19,698 nt of DNA from assembly GCA_029071285.1 (NCBI GenBank), contig JAIEAS010000287.1, forward strand, positions 1 through 19,698, given 5' to 3'. Below the pieces are notes generated by a model, which was not told the origin of the DNA, did not search any database, and saw only the letters and a program-made list of their open reading frames with translations. The position numbers and the translations under genes are program-made. Below are positions 1-9,294 of the stretch, piece after piece. Positions within the stretch are counted from its first letter, which is position 1. Each line of letters begins with the position of its first letter. This DNA is from Clostridia bacterium (GTDB taxonomy: Bacteria; Bacillota; Clostridia; Christensenellales; Borkfalkiaceae).

Positions 1-29
1 GATTTTACCAACGCAGCCATACAATGGAA

Positions 30-59
30 AACCGCCCCGCGCTGTTGCGCGGGGCGGTT
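30..59 (-). terminator. Hairpin terminator of the parE-parC-DUF1858 operon
   Basis: A perfect 13-bp GC-rich inverted repeat (30-42 pairs with 47-59) with a 4-nt loop lies 16 nt past the stop of the DUF1858 gene. Reading the minus strand, the stem runs into TTTTCC, a short U-tract. The reverse direction has a poor U-tract. The strong stem makes a terminator likely, though the short tract lowers efficiency. Confidence 0.75.
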
Positions 60-75
60 AATTCGTTAATACTGA

Positions 76-273
76 TTATTCAACGCCTTCGTTGAGTTTT
101 TTGAGCAGAGCGTCAAGGTCGTTTCCGTGAACGAACACCGCCTGTTCGATAGTTTCGTTGTGCGACAGAGCGCAGCCGAGGCAGTGCATACCCACCGCCT
201 GCAAAATTTCGGCGCTGTTGGGGTTTATTCTGAGGCAATCCGCAATCAGCGTGTCCTTGGTTATTTTAGCCAT
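76..273 (-). CDS. DUF1858 family small redox-disulfide protein
   Basis: A 65-aa protein matching the DUF1858 family, also known as the hybrid-cluster-protein-associated redox disulfide domain. The N-terminal half (ITKDTLIADCLRINPNSAEIL) is the usual helical lead-in. It is followed by the family signature GMHCLGC, with cysteines 31 and 34 forming the C-x2-C pair, then the ETIEQA helix. Length is normal for the family. The start is well supported: AAGGAG lies 8 nt upstream of the ATG. It follows parC by 34 nt with no terminator between, so it is probably the third gene of the topoisomerase operon, although I see no functional link. Known members are soluble cytoplasmic proteins. The exact biochemical role is not established, and redox or metal handling is inferred from the cysteine pair. 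Confidence 0.9.
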   Translation of the reverse strand: MAKITKDTLIADCLRINPNSAEILQAVGMHCLGCALSHNETIEQAVFVHGNDLDALLKKLNEGVE

Positions 274-307
274 AACTTTATCTCCTTATATTATTATAAA
301 CTTTTTA

Positions 308-2806
308 TTAAAATTTAATCTGCTGTCTGCCGTCGGGATATTCCGAACGGTGCTTCAATGCGTAAACCGCAACGGTATTTTTACCGCCGAGCTTTGCAAG
401 AGGTTTGCCCTTGAACACGCGCGACTCGATGGAAATTTCCTCGGTGTTGACTTCCGTAACCGACTTGTCGTCGCTGATTACCGCCAAAGCATAAGGCACT
501 GTTACGTAGTTTGCAAACAGAATTTCACCCTTGCCCTTTATGTCGGCAATCATAACGCCCTTGCACGCCCTCGAAATGGGGTCTACCGTAGAGGAAACCA
601 CGCGCTTGAAGCCGCCGAGGGTGGTTACGATAATAATTTCGCCCTCGCCCGTGTGCTGGGTTGCGAAAAGCACGCTGTCGTCGCCCGCAAGCTGCATACC
701 CTTTACGCCGCCGGCAACTCTGCCCTGCGTGGGCACGTCGTCCTTGGAAGCGTTGAGGCACAGACCTTTTTTTGATATGAAGAGCATCGTCGAGTAATCG
801 TCGTCGTCATACTTTTCAACGTTTAATAGGGTATCGTCGGGCTTCATTTTGATAGCCTGGAACACGACTTTATTCTGGTTGTATTCCGACCAGTCCGTTC
901 TCTTAACCGCGCCCTGCGTGGTGAAGAACAGAAGCTGTCCCTCTGGCATTTCACCCTTTGAAGATGCAAAAATCTTAACGGGGTACTCGTCTTTCTGCAC
1001 GCCCTCTACAAGCTTTTCAAGCTTCTGACCTGCAGATTTGAACTCGGAGAGCTCGGCGTACTTAGCGTTGAGCTTTACGCAGTTACCGAGGTTGGTGAAT
1101 ACGAACAAGTCGTCGTCCGTCTTGGCAAAGGTGTAATGCTTGTGCATATGCGCAACGTTGGTCGAAGCCGCGAGCTTGCGCTTTGCGGAAAAGAGGAACT
1201 CGTCCTTTTCCATAAACTTGACCTGATTTGTAGCCGTAATGCATACAGCCCATTCCGAAACGGGCTTCTGCACGTCCGCGCGCTTGACGGCGATTTTATC
1301 GGCACCGCCGACTATTCTTGTCTTGCGCTCGCTCTTGTATTTGCGCTTTATGTCGCGCATTTCCGATTTGACTATCGCCCACTGCTTGTCCTTGTCGGCG
1401 ATAATCGCGCGGAGTTCTTCTATGCGCAGCTTCAGCGCCGCGAGCTCGTTTTCGAGCTTGGTTACCTCGAGCTTGGCAAGGCGGGCAAGCCTTAAATCGA
1501 GAATCGCCTGCGCCTGCCTTTCGGAGAGGGCGAACCTTTCCATAAGCTTGCGCCTTGCGTCGGGCGTGGAGTCTGCGTTTTTGATAATTTTGACAACCTC
1601 GTCCACGTTGTGAACGCCGATAATCAAGCCCTCTAAAATGTGACAGCGGGCAAGAGCTTCTTTAAGCTCGAACTTGGTGCGCCTCAAAACGACGTGGCGC
1701 TGGTACTGGGTGTAGTACTTGATTATGTCCAGAAGTCCCAGCTGTCTGGGTTTGCCGCCCGCAATGGCGACCATATTTATACCGAAGGTACACTCTAAAT
1801 CGGTGTGCTTTAAAAGTATTTTTAAAATCTCGTCGACGTCCGCGTCCTTCTTGCAGTAGATAACCGCGCGCATACCCGAGCGGTCGGACTCGTCCACGAT
1901 ATCCGAAATTCCCGAAAGCTGGTCCTTCCTGTCCTCGCGAAGGAGCATTATTTTGCGGAGCAAATCGGCTTTGTTGGTCTGATAGGGCAGTTCGGAAATG
2001 ACTATCATCTTTTTGCCGTAGTCGCCCTGTTCTACCGTGTAGCGCGCGCGGAGGGTAATTTTGCCCTTGCCCGTTCTGTACGCCTGCTCCAGCTCGTTTG
2101 CGATTATAAAGCCGCCCGTTGAAAAATCGGGACCGGGGATAATCTTCATCATCTCGCCGAGCGAAATTCTGGGGTTGTCGATAAACGCGCAGCAGCCGTC
2201 GATAATTTCGCCTAAGTTATGGGTGGGAATGTTGGTTGCAAGACCAACCGCAATTCCGTTCGCGCCGTTTACGAGCAGGTTGGGAAATCTGCCGGGGAGA
2301 ATATCGGGCTCTAACAGCGAGTCGTCGAAGTTGAATGAAAAAGGAACTGTTTCCTTATCCAAATCCCTTAAAAGCTCCAGCGCGAGAGGCTCTAACCTTG
2401 CCTCGGTGTAACGCATTGCCGCCGCGGGGTCGCCGTCCACCGAACCGAAGTTTCCGTGTCCGTTGACCAGGGTCATACGCATATTGAAATCCTGCGCAAG
2501 CCTTACCATGGCGTCGTAAACCGAGCTGTCGCCGTGGGGGTGATATTTACCCATACAGTCACCGACGATACGCGCCGATTTTTTATGGGGTTTGTCGGGC
2601 GTTAAGCCCATTTCGTACATAGTGTAAAGGATACGCCTCTGAACGGGTTTAAGTCCGTCCTCCACCCTCGGCAACGCTCTGTCCAGAATTACGAATTCCG
2701 CATAGGGGAGCATTGACTGGGGCAGAACTTCCTCCAAAGGAGTTACGTATAAGTTTCCCGCCGGTATAGAGGTCTGCACACTGCCGTTATCATTCTTCCG
2801 AGCCAT
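308..2806 (-). CDS. parC: Type IIA topoisomerase subunit A (ParC-type, topoisomerase IV)
   Basis: 832 aa. The DNA breakage-reunion subunit of a type IIA topoisomerase, which passes one duplex through another to decatenate or relax DNA. The quinolone-pocket segment [17 protein letters not shown] spans about 82-98, with S94 and D98 at the positions equivalent to E. coli GyrA S83 and D87, both in the sensitive state. The catalytic tyrosine is Y133 in [11 protein letters not shown] coiled-coil tower occupies about 430-490, and a beta-pinwheel C-terminal domain follows from about 500. I see no canonical QRRGGRG GyrA-box in the expected first blade, and the partner is ParE-like, so topoisomerase IV is preferred over gyrase. 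The start is only 2 nt from the parE stop, with GGAGG inside the end of parE, indicating translational coupling. Whether it is ParC or a divergent GyrA paralogue is not fully settled; the family itself is certain. Confidence 0.9.
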   Translation of the reverse strand: MARKNDNGSVQTSIPAGNLYVTPLEEVLPQSMLPYAEFVILDRALPRVEDGLKPVQRRILYTMYEMGLTPDKPHKKSARIVGDCMGKYHPHGDSSVYDAMVRLAQDFNMRMTLVNGHGNFGSVDGDPAAAMRYTEARLEPLALELLRDLDKETVPFSFNFDDSLLEPDILPGRFPNLLVNGANGIAVGLATNIPTHNLGEIIDGCCAFIDNPRISLGEMMKIIPGPDFSTGGFIIANELEQAYRTGKGKITLRARYTVEQGDYGKKMIVISELPYQTNKADLLRKIMLLREDRKDQLSGISDIVDESDRSGMRAVIYCKKDADVDEILKILLKHTDLECTFGINMVAIAGGKPRQLGLLDIIKYYTQYQRHVVLRRTKFELKEALARCHILEGLIIGVHNVDEVVKIIKNADSTPDARRKLMERFALSERQAQAILDLRLARLAKLEVTKLENELAALKLRIEELRAIIADKDKQWAIVKSEMRDIKRKYKSERKTRIVGGADKIAVKRADVQKPVSEWAVCITATNQVKFMEKDEFLFSAKRKLAASTNVAHMHKHYTFAKTDDDLFVFTNLGNCVKLNAKYAELSEFKSAGQKLEKLVEGVQKDEYPVKIFASSKGEMPEGQLLFFTTQGAVKRTDWSEYNQNKVVFQAIKMKPDDTLLNVEKYDDDDYSTMLFISKKGLCLNASKDDVPTQGRVAGGVKGMQLAGDDSVLFATQHTGEGEIIIVTTLGGFKRVVSSTVDPISRACKGVMIADIKGKGEILFANYVTVPYALAVISDDKSVTEVNTEEISIESRVFKGKPLAKLGGKNTVAVYALKHRSEYPDGRQQIKF

Positions 2807-2808
2807 TA

Positions 2809-4893
2809 TCAGTATTCCTCCGTATCGCTTTCGGGCTTAAAGCGCACCCTGTCTATAAAACCGTCAACCTTGTTGAAGTTTGCGTTGGTCGCCAAAAAGT
2901 CCTTTCTGCCGTCAACCTTGTCGCCCATAAGCATTTCAATCATTGCGGCGGCTTCGGTAACGTCCTCTATGGTAACCTGTATAAGATTTCTCGTCGCGGG
3001 GTCCATAGTGGTTTCCCAAAGCTGGTCGGCGGACATTTCGCCTAAACCTTTGTAACGCTGTATCTGATATCCCTTGCCGACCTTTTTAATCTTTTCGTCA
3101 AGCTCCTTGTCGTCGTAGGCGTACTCGACTACGTCCTTTTTGTAGACCTTGTAAAGGGGCGGCATACCGATATAAACGTAGCCCGCGTTGACGAGGTCGC
3201 GCATATACTTGAAGAAGAAAGTTAAAAGTATGCACCTGATGTGAAGTCCGTCCTGGTCGGCATCGGACAGTATTATTACTTTTTTGTACTTGGTTTTTTC
3301 AACGTCGAACGAGCGGTTGAAGCCCGCGCCTATCGCGGAAATCATTGTCTTGATTTCTTCGTTCTGCAAAGCCTGCAACGCCGTCTTTTTCTGCACGTTA
3401 AGGGGCTTTCCGCGAAGGGGAAGAATTGACTGAAACTGCCTTACCCTCGCCTGCTTCGCCGTACCGCCCGCGCTGTCGCCCTCGACTATGAACAGCTCGT
3501 TCATATCGGGATTTCTGCCCGAACACGAGGCAAGTTTTCCGACGAGGTTCAGTCCGTCGTTTTCCGAAGCCGCCTTTGCAACGTCGCGCTCGGCGCGGTG
3601 CTTGATTCTGTCGTCTGCGGCGAACTTCGCTTTCTTGGTTATTTCATCGAAAATATTTTTATAGGTCTTATCCGCAACGAGTTCGGAAAGTCCCTCAATA
3701 ACCGCCGCCTCTACGGGGGCTTTAACCTCGGGGTTGCCGAGCTTGGTCTTGGTCTGTCCCTCGAACTCTACTCCCGTCATCTTTACGGTAAGAACGGCGG
3801 TCAGTCCTTCCTTTATGTCGTCCGCGATAAAGGGGAGCTCTTTGGACTTTAAAAAGCCGTTGTTCTTCGCGTAGTCGTTGACCACTTTAAGAAGTCCGTT
3901 GTGGAAGCCCGTTTCGTGATAGCCGCCCTCGACGGTGGAAATGTTGTTTACGAACGAGAAAAGACTTTCCGTGTCGTCGCGGGTGTGGCAGAGTGCAAAC
4001 TCGATTTTAATTTTGCCCTCGGGCGCGCCCTTTAAATGAATGTCCTTTATAGTCGAGCAGTACAGCGGTATATTATAGAGAGGAACCCTGTCGCCGTTGA
4101 GGTATTTGACGAAGTCTATAAGACCTCCGTCAAACTTGAAGCTTACGGGAGGTCTGGGCGGCAGCAGCTCCATTTCGGGCTCGCCCGCCTCTTCGCCGTC
4201 CTCGCTCTCTTCGGGTTCTACAACGCTATATAAATCGCGCTCGTCGATTAAATTTATTTTGAGTCCTTTGTTTAAGAATGCAAGCTCTTTCAGTCTTTTT
4301 GAAACTATGTCGTAGCTCCAGTCAACCGTTTCAAACACTTCCTTGTCGGGCATAAATCTTACGAACGTGCCCTTCTTGTCGGTTGCCTCGCCCGTGTTCA
4401 CGAGCGGTCCCTCGGGAATGCCGCACAGCCATTTTCCGCGCTCCGAATCGTACGTGCTTGTAAAGCCCATTTTATAAATCGTGTCGCGGTAGACTTCTAC
4501 CTTCAGCCACGCCGACAGCGCGTTCGTAACCGAAGCGCCGACGCCGTGAAGTCCGCCCGAAAAGGCGTAGTTTGCGGTATCGAATTTACCGCCCGCGTGA
4601 AGCTTAGTGAATATGACCTCGACGCCGCTCATCTTTGCCTTGGCGTTTTCGTCGGTGGGCATACCGCGCCCGTTATCCTCTACCGAGGCGGAGCCGTCCT
4701 TCCAGAGTTTTACGGTAATCTCGTCGGCGTAGCCGTTTGCGGCTTCGTCGACGGCGTTATCTACAATTTCCCAAAGGACGTGGTGCAAGCCCTTGATGCC
4801 CGTCGAGCCGATATACATACCGGGGCGCATACGCACCGCTTCAAGTCCTTCGAGTATTTTTAAGTCGTTTGCGTTATAGCTTTTATCCGCCAT
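2809..4893 (-). CDS. parE: Type IIA topoisomerase subunit B (ParE-type, topoisomerase IV)
   Basis: 694 aa. The ATPase and Toprim subunit partnering the adjacent ParC. The GHKL ATPase domain shows [10 protein letters not shown] (E42, N46), EDNGRGMP (D73) and [14 protein letters not shown] (from 113). The transducer follows, with the QTKTKLGN loop near 380. The Toprim domain has IVEGDSAGG (E471) and LSDADQDG (D544, D546). The C-terminus has [19 protein letters not shown] and [13 protein letters not shown]. The ADQLWETTM and MGDKV wording and the length, without the large Gram-negative GyrB insertion, favour ParE. A short acidic, proline-rich insertion at about 225-250, between the two halves of the ATPase/transducer region, is unusual. 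The ATG has a modest AGGGA site. It is the first gene of the operon, read from a near-consensus promoter with a leader of about 70 nt. Confidence 0.9.
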   Translation of the reverse strand: MADKSYNANDLKILEGLEAVRMRPGMYIGSTGIKGLHHVLWEIVDNAVDEAANGYADEITVKLWKDGSASVEDNGRGMPTDENAKAKMSGVEVIFTKLHAGGKFDTANYAFSGGLHGVGASVTNALSAWLKVEVYRDTIYKMGFTSTYDSERGKWLCGIPEGPLVNTGEATDKKGTFVRFMPDKEVFETVDWSYDIVSKRLKELAFLNKGLKINLIDERDLYSVVEPEESEDGEEAGEPEMELLPPRPPVSFKFDGGLIDFVKYLNGDRVPLYNIPLYCSTIKDIHLKGAPEGKIKIEFALCHTRDDTESLFSFVNNISTVEGGYHETGFHNGLLKVVNDYAKNNGFLKSKELPFIADDIKEGLTAVLTVKMTGVEFEGQTKTKLGNPEVKAPVEAAVIEGLSELVADKTYKNIFDEITKKAKFAADDRIKHRAERDVAKAASENDGLNLVGKLASCSGRNPDMNELFIVEGDSAGGTAKQARVRQFQSILPLRGKPLNVQKKTALQALQNEEIKTMISAIGAGFNRSFDVEKTKYKKVIILSDADQDGLHIRCILLTFFFKYMRDLVNAGYVYIGMPPLYKVYKKDVVEYAYDDKELDEKIKKVGKGYQIQRYKGLGEMSADQLWETTMDPATRNLIQVTIEDVTEAAAMIEMLMGDKVDGRKDFLATNANFNKVDGFIDRVRFKPESDTEEY

Positions 4894-4967
4894 ATTTTAT
4901 CCCTTTTTTCGGTTAGTTTTGCCTTACCAAATCGTAAGTACACCTTTGGCATTTTATTCCAAATAAT

Positions 4968-4996
4968 ATTGTAGCACACCAGAAAAAAAAAGTCAA
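4968..4996 (-). promoter_or_regulatory. Sigma-A-type promoter of parE-parC
   Basis: On the minus strand, TTGACT (4991-4996), a 17-nt spacer and TACAAT (4968-4973) lie about 75 nt upstream of parE. This is one base off consensus in each hexamer, with optimal spacing. The spacer contains a run of T. No inverted repeat operator was recognised around it. Confidence 0.88.
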
Positions 4997-5080
4997 ACGT
5001 TCCGTTTAATCGCGTATCTTTATTTCTTTGCCGCCTGACTTGCTTTCGTTCCAATCAAACTTAAATAAATACAAATAATA

Positions 5081-5111
5081 AATCCGCCCGCGGAAGAACC
5101 GCGGGCGGATT
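5081..5111 (-). terminator. Terminator of the 803-aa membrane protein gene
   Basis: A perfect 13-bp stem (5081-5093 with 5099-5111) has a 5-nt AAGAA/TTCTT loop and begins 9 nt past the stop. It is followed on the minus strand by TTATTATTTGTATTT, a T-rich tract. This is a typical intrinsic terminator and separates this gene from the parE promoter. Confidence 0.88.
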
Positions 5112-5120
5112 GAATTTTAT

Positions 5121-7532
5121 TTACTTGTTTCTTAACTTCTTTTTGCTTCTTACAGCCTCGAACTGTTCGTCCAGATCGCCCTTATCCTTGGGCTTTATAA
5201 CGAGCAGTAAAACTATGCCGACGAGCGCAAGTCCAGCTACGCACAGAAGAACGACGGACGCAACGTTGTTTTTAAGCCAGTCGCTTTCGCCCTTCAGAGT
5301 CTTCGCTTTGACAGACGCCGCAATACCTAAGTTGCAGGCAATCGTGTCGGTCAGTCTGTCGCCCTCGGTGACTTCCGCTCTTATCATATAGAACGCGTTA
5401 TTATCCTGAGGCACGAAGCTTAAAGACGAGCTGTTCCACTCGTAAGCCGAGTATTTATCGTAGTCGGAATCCGTTTCTTCCAGAGAGGATTTAGCGGGGA
5501 TTTCGGTGAAGTAGCCGCGGGTTGCGGGAGCGTCGAACAAGCCGTCCATCTGCTCGAGGAACTGCGAGTAGTTAAGCGTGCTGCCGTGGTCCTTGTAGTA
5601 AGCCGCTCTGTCGAAGAGGAACAGTCTGTACTCAGCCTTGTAGCCCGAAATGCCGTTGATTTTGAACGAAGCCGAGTTGTAAGCCGTGCCAACGTAAGCG
5701 GTTGCCTGCGTGCCGGGCTGCTCCTCGAACTGAACGCCCTTGTAGTTTGCAGTGAAGTGGAACCACGGGAGTTTTTCCGCAAGACCCTTGTCGTCCTTGT
5801 CCTCGAACATAGTCCAGATTTCGCTTGCCGCAAACTCGACGATTTTACCGTCTTCGTCAAGGTAGTACATATTGTTGCCCGAGGCGTCGGTTGCGTATAC
5901 GGTGAACACGTAATCGTCGTCGCGGGTTACGTTTATAGAAAGGTTGTTGTAGTTAAGGCTCGTATTCGAAAGCTGGCTCGAACCGTAGTAATAGATGCTG
6001 TACTTCATATCGGTGTAAGCCGTGCCGTTCTCCTCGAAGAGGCTCTCTACCGAGGGAAGATACAGATAGCTCGACGAGCCTGCCGAAAGGTTCTTGGCAG
6101 CCTTGTCGACTTCTTTCTGATAAGCGTCTTTTATCTGCGCCCACTTCTCCGCGTCGCTATCTTTGTACTTCGCGCCGAGAGTGTCCTTTGCCGCCGCGAT
6201 AAACGCGGTGTTTTTGATTTCAAGTTTATAATTACCGTCAAGGTACCAGTCGAGGTAAACGTAGTCGGTTTCCGAGTTGGAGGTTACGTCAGTGAGCGTG
6301 AAGTAAACCTTTACCGCTAAATCTGCTTTAAGGTGCTCGTCCGCCGCGCCGTTGTCGAACGCGGTGCCCGCTACCTCATTTTCGGGGTAGTACTTGTCCC
6401 TGTCGGGTTCGAGATAGAAGGTGTCGCTAGAGGTGAGCTCCTTGAAATTTTCTCTGTCGTTATAGTCGAAGTTTTCCTTCGTGTACTGTTCGTAGGTTAA
6501 AACGTAGTAATAGAGGGTTGCTCTGGGCGAGGTGCGCAGAACGTCGATAACCGCGTAGTCCACGTTGATACTGCTGCCGAGCGTGAAGAAGTTGAGCTGC
6601 TCTTCGAGGCAGAGAACCGCGGGCGTGTCGTCGGTAACGTTTCCGCCGTAGTAATAGTTGCCCGTCGTATTGTGCTGCACGTTGGTGAGCTTAAAGTTCT
6701 GTCCGTTGAGCGAGTACAGAATAAGCTTTGCCGCGTCGTCCCCGTCCTCTTTCTTCTCGTCGAATTTCGCGCTGAAGGTGAGTGGATAAACGGGCGAGGT
6801 TGACGAAGTCGAAGACTTGGCGTAATTTCCGCCCACGTTTTCAAACTTGCCCGTGATGCAGTTTACGGTTTCTTCGCCGTTGCCGACGTAAACCTCGTAG
6901 CCGCCGGTAAAATCTTTGGCGTATTTATCTGTAAACTTAATTATAATATGGTCTTTACCCATAACCTGCGCTTTGTCCGTGTCAAGCCCGGTATCCTCTT
7001 TCGTGGATATCATAGCGTAGACCTTGTCCGCGTCGGTATGGGGATAGAAAATTACGTAGTTCTGCGATTTGCCGTCCTTGGTCTTGACGTACTGCTGCGA
7101 CTCGAACCTTATTACGAATTTATCGAACGCGGTATTGCCGAAGCCTATTTCCATATTGAAGAAGCCTTCGTAAACGTCGCCGTACTTGGTTTCGGTCTTG
7201 CCCTCTTCGCCCTCGACGGGAACTTCCTCGCTGGGACGCGCGAACCAGTTGTAGGCGAGATTTCTTCTGTACGAAACTGCGTCGTCGTCTTTTCCGAAGG
7301 TGAACGCCGTGTAGTAAACGTATTCGTCTGCGCCCGCTTCCTCGGACGGGTTACTCTGCCTGTCCGCAATAAAGCTTGCGTCGCCCGAAGCGGTGAATAC
7401 GTTGCTTACCGTTACCGTTCCCGCAGCCTTCGGGCTTAAAGAGTTGATAAACAGCCCCAAGACCGCCGAAAGGCAGATTATTACCGCCGCAACGAGCGCG
7501 GTTATTGAAATTTTACGTGTTTTAATCGTCAT
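5121..7532 (-). CDS. Large surface protein with N-terminal export signal and C-terminal membrane anchor, unknown function
   Basis: 803 aa, not recognised as a known family. Residues 1-8 are basic, 10-32 form a hydrophobic signal or anchor segment (ALVAAVIICLSAVLGLFI), and a long region (about 40-750) rich in Y, S, T, D, N and G looks beta-rich and extracellular. Residues about 755-779 form a strong transmembrane helix. The 24-residue tail is highly charged and ends KKKLRNK, which predicts a cytoplasmic C-terminus. No catalytic motif, LPXTG, lipobox or clear internal repeat was found. Start: GGAG lies 7 nt upstream of the ATG. It has its own consensus promoter and terminator, so it is probably monocistronic, with possible read-through from the upstream pseudouridine synthase. 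The architecture matches the proteins at 16878-17537 and 18112-19413. It could be an adhesin, a cell-envelope scaffold or a carbohydrate-binding protein; the sequence does not decide. Confidence 0.85.
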   Translation of the reverse strand: MTIKTRKISITALVAAVIICLSAVLGLFINSLSPKAAGTVTVSNVFTASGDASFIADRQSNPSEEAGADEYVYYTAFTFGKDDDAVSYRRNLAYNWFARPSEEVPVEGEEGKTETKYGDVYEGFFNMEIGFGNTAFDKFVIRFESQQYVKTKDGKSQNYVIFYPHTDADKVYAMISTKEDTGLDTDKAQVMGKDHIIIKFTDKYAKDFTGGYEVYVGNGEETVNCITGKFENVGGNYAKSSTSSTSPVYPLTFSAKFDEKKEDGDDAAKLILYSLNGQNFKLTNVQHNTTGNYYYGGNVTDDTPAVLCLEEQLNFFTLGSSINVDYAVIDVLRTSPRATLYYYVLTYEQYTKENFDYNDRENFKELTSSDTFYLEPDRDKYYPENEVAGTAFDNGAADEHLKADLAVKVYFTLTDVTSNSETDYVYLDWYLDGNYKLEIKNTAFIAAAKDTLGAKYKDSDAEKWAQIKDAYQKEVDKAAKNLSAGSSSYLYLPSVESLFEENGTAYTDMKYSIYYYGSSQLSNTSLNYNNLSINVTRDDDYVFTVYATDASGNNMYYLDEDGKIVEFAASEIWTMFEDKDDKGLAEKLPWFHFTANYKGVQFEEQPGTQATAYVGTAYNSASFKINGISGYKAEYRLFLFDRAAYYKDHGSTLNYSQFLEQMDGLFDAPATRGYFTEIPAKSSLEETDSDYDKYSAYEWNSSSLSFVPQDNNAFYMIRAEVTEGDRLTDTIACNLGIAASVKAKTLKGESDWLKNNVASVVLLCVAGLALVGIVLLLVIKPKDKGDLDEQFEAVRSKKKLRNK

Positions 7533-7589
7533 ACTGATGCTCCGATAATTGCGCGTAACGCAAAAATGACCCTTTTAAAGGCTTTAACC

Positions 7590-7618
7590 ATTTTACTATA
7601 TATATCAACCGTTGTCAA
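7590..7618 (-). promoter_or_regulatory. Consensus promoter of the 803-aa membrane protein gene
   Basis: On the minus strand, TTGACA (7613-7618), a 17-nt spacer and TAAAAT (7590-7595) give a perfect -35, optimal spacing and one mismatch in the -10. The leader is about 50 nt. Within the leader, TTGCG and CGCAA arms form a short inverted repeat at 7549-7563 just upstream of the ribosome site. This could be an operator or a small hairpin, but it is too short to call. Confidence 0.88.
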
Positions 7619-7635
7619 ACAGTTTTGTTTTGCTT

Positions 7636-8328
7636 TTACTTAATATTTATATCGAACTTGTTCCACGGCGAAATATCGAGAGGGGGTTCCGCCATAAAAC
7701 ACAGCTTTTCACCCGTGGTGGGGTGGCTGAATTTGAGGCAGTACGCCCAGAGCGCAAGCTTGCCCTTCACCGCCTTTTCGCCGCCGTAGCGCATATCGCC
7801 GTAAACCGGCGCGTTTACCGCCGCGGTCTGAACGCGTATCTGATGTGTTCTGCCCGTGTGCAGGTTTATTTCCGCAAGGCTCAGTCCCTCTGCTTCCTGC
7901 TTTATTTCGTAATCGAGCGAGGCAAACTTCGCCCCCTCTTCGGTCTGCGTGCAGACGTAAACGGTGTTGTTTACCGAATTTTTTCTGAGGTAGTTTTCAA
8001 GGGTGGCTTTCTTTTTGGAAAGGGTTCCGCAGAGGACGGTCAGGTACCTCTTTTCAAAGCCGCCTGCTTTCATCGCCTCGGAAAGTCTTGCCGCCGCTTT
8101 TGAAGTTTTGGCAAAAACCATAACGCCGCCCGTGGGTCTGTCGAGCCTGTGAACGAGCCCGACGAAAACGTTGCCGGGTTTGTTGTAGGTCGTCTTTATA
8201 TATCTTTTCACGCAGTCTAAAAGATTGTCGTCGCCGCTCTCGTCGGGACAGCAGGCAACGTTCTGCGGTTTTAAAACAACTATTAAATGGTTGTCCTCGT
8301 ACAAAATTATAAGCTCGTTATCCTGCAT
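7636..8328 (-). CDS. RluA-family RNA pseudouridine synthase
   Basis: 230 aa. It isomerises uridine to pseudouridine in rRNA or tRNA. The catalytic motif HRLDRPTGGVMVFAK places the catalytic aspartate at D63. The preceding EDNHLIVVLKPQNV segment and the later GRTHQIRVQ and APVYGDMRYGG motifs are the usual RluA-fold landmarks. There is no N-terminal S4 domain, so it is a short, single-domain member. I chose the ATG at 8328 over an in-frame ATG at 8373. The chosen site has GGGGGA just upstream and begins the conserved core (ELIILYEDN), while the upstream extension would overlap the previous gene by 56 nt. It overlaps the methyltransferase gene by 11 nt, indicating translational coupling and shared RNA-modification duty. 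The target base cannot be assigned from sequence. Confidence 0.92.
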   Translation of the reverse strand: MQDNELIILYEDNHLIVVLKPQNVACCPDESGDDNLLDCVKRYIKTTYNKPGNVFVGLVHRLDRPTGGVMVFAKTSKAAARLSEAMKAGGFEKRYLTVLCGTLSKKKATLENYLRKNSVNNTVYVCTQTEEGAKFASLDYEIKQEAEGLSLAEINLHTGRTHQIRVQTAAVNAPVYGDMRYGGEKAVKGKLALWAYCLKFSHPTTGEKLCFMAEPPLDISPWNKFDINIK

Positions 8329-9193
8329 ATCCGTCCCCCGTGAAAAGTCCGCTCGCGCCGCAAGGCAGCGCAATTTTATCGTCCGTGGGAATACCCACCT
8401 CGTACGCCTCGATAGTACCCTTGAAGTCCTTTAAGGCGATAGTTAAAATGTTTTTAAGCACTGCGGGCTGCAAGCCCGTCGTGTAGCTGTTTATAAGGAA
8501 AAAAAGCGGTTTTTCTGTAAGCAGATTTACGCAGTTTTTCACGAAGTCGAAGAGGCACTCCTCAATCTTCCACATCTCGCCGCCCGGTCCTCTGCCGTAG
8601 CTCGGCGGGTCCATAATAATCGCGTCGTACTTGTTGCCGCGGCGGATTTCCCTCGCCACGAACTTCATACAGTCGTCGATTATGTAGCGTATTCCGCTCT
8701 CTATGCCCGAAAGCCTTGCATTCTCGCCCGCGCGTTCTACCATACCCTTGGCCGCGTCCACGTGAGTTACCTGCGCTCCCTCTTTTGCGCACGCGACCGA
8801 AGCTCCGCCCGTGTACGCGAATAGATTTAAAACCTTAACTTCCCGCCCTTCGGCTTTCGCCTTTTTTATAAGTCCGCGCATAGCGTCCCAGTTGACCGCC
8901 TGCTCGGGGAAAAGCCCCGTATGCTTAAAGCCCATAGGTTTAACCTTAAAGGTTAAATCCTTGTAAGATACCGTCCACTCCTGCGGAAAGGATTTGCGTA
9001 TCTCCCAGCTGCCGCCGCCCTTTTCACTGCGGCGGTAAACGGCGTGAATACCCTCTCTTGAAAAAAGGTCGCCGCCCTTCCATATAACCTGCGGGTCGGG
9101 GCGTAAGAGAATTACGTCCTTCCACCTTTCAAGCTTCATTCCGCCGCCCGTCGATATAATCTGATAATCCTGCCATCCGTCAGCCGTTTTCAT
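8318..9193 (-). CDS. Class I SAM-dependent methyltransferase, RlmI-like (probable rRNA methyltransferase)
   Basis: 291 aa. Predicted to transfer a methyl group from S-adenosylmethionine to RNA, by relation to the COG1092/RlmI group. The N-terminal part (WQDYQII, RPDPQVIW) and GFKHTGLFPEQAVNWD at 88-103 are typical of this group. SAM motif I is VLNLFAYTGGAS (121-132), the acidic residue binding the ribose is D146 in HVDAAKG, and motif IV is DPPSYGRG (195-202), followed by WKIEE. There is no cysteine after the DPP, and the N-terminal PUA domain of E. coli RlmI is not seen, so the exact base and position modified are unknown. The ATG at 9191-9193 has no Shine-Dalgarno sequence and sits only 7 nt from a perfect TATAAT, so translation is probably leaderless. 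It is first in an operon with the RluA-type gene. Confidence 0.9.
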   Translation of the reverse strand: MKTADGWQDYQIISTGGGMKLERWKDVILLRPDPQVIWKGGDLFSREGIHAVYRRSEKGGGSWEIRKSFPQEWTVSYKDLTFKVKPMGFKHTGLFPEQAVNWDAMRGLIKKAKAEGREVKVLNLFAYTGGASVACAKEGAQVTHVDAAKGMVERAGENARLSGIESGIRYIIDDCMKFVAREIRRGNKYDAIIMDPPSYGRGPGGEMWKIEECLFDFVKNCVNLLTEKPLFFLINSYTTGLQPAVLKNILTIALKDFKGTIEAYEVGIPTDDKIALPCGASGLFTGDGYAG

Positions 9194-9200
9194 AAAAAAA

Positions 9201-9229
9201 ATTATACCTTAACGGTAAAAAATTGTAAA
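9201..9229 (-). promoter_or_regulatory. Promoter giving a leaderless methyltransferase mRNA
   Basis: On the minus strand, TTTACA (9224-9229), a 17-nt spacer and a perfect TATAAT (9201-9206) lead into seven T and then ATG (9191-9193). Initiation 6-8 nt past the -10 would start the transcript at or within one base of the start codon. No ribosome-binding sequence could fit. Confidence 0.85.
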
Positions 9230-9254
9230 GCGTTTTAAGTCTTCTTAAAATTAA

Positions 9255-9277
9255 CGGCGGCGCAAAATGCGCCGCCG
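9255..9277 (-). terminator. Terminator of the phage packaging module
   Basis: A 10-bp perfect GC stem (9255-9264 with 9268-9277) with a 3-nt loop starts 17 nt past the last gene of the module. On the minus strand it is followed by TTAATTTTAAG, a moderate T-rich tract. It lies just upstream of the methyltransferase promoter and so insulates the two transcription units. Confidence 0.8.
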
Positions 9278-9294
9278 CATAAATTTACAACCCT

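Noticed and set aside
158..775. 205-codon plus-strand open frame opposite DUF1858 and parC
   Set aside because: It is antisense to two clear genes and shows no protein-like composition or start signal.
308..2806. Calling the A subunit DNA gyrase GyrA
   Set aside because: No QRRGGRG-type GyrA-box in the expected blade, and the adjacent B subunit is ParE-like. I kept ParC but note the uncertainty.
4860..5054. 64-codon open frame across the parE promoter
   Set aside because: It spans the TTGACT/TACAAT promoter and overlaps the start of parE, so it cannot be on that transcript.
5586..6320. 244-codon plus-strand open frame
   Set aside because: It is antisense to the 803-aa protein gene, has no ribosome site or recognisable protein pattern, and arises from codon bias on the opposite strand.
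8329..8373. Upstream ATG start for the pseudouridine synthase
   Set aside because: It adds 15 residues unlike the family and a 56-nt overlap; the ATG at 8328 has its own G-rich ribosome site.
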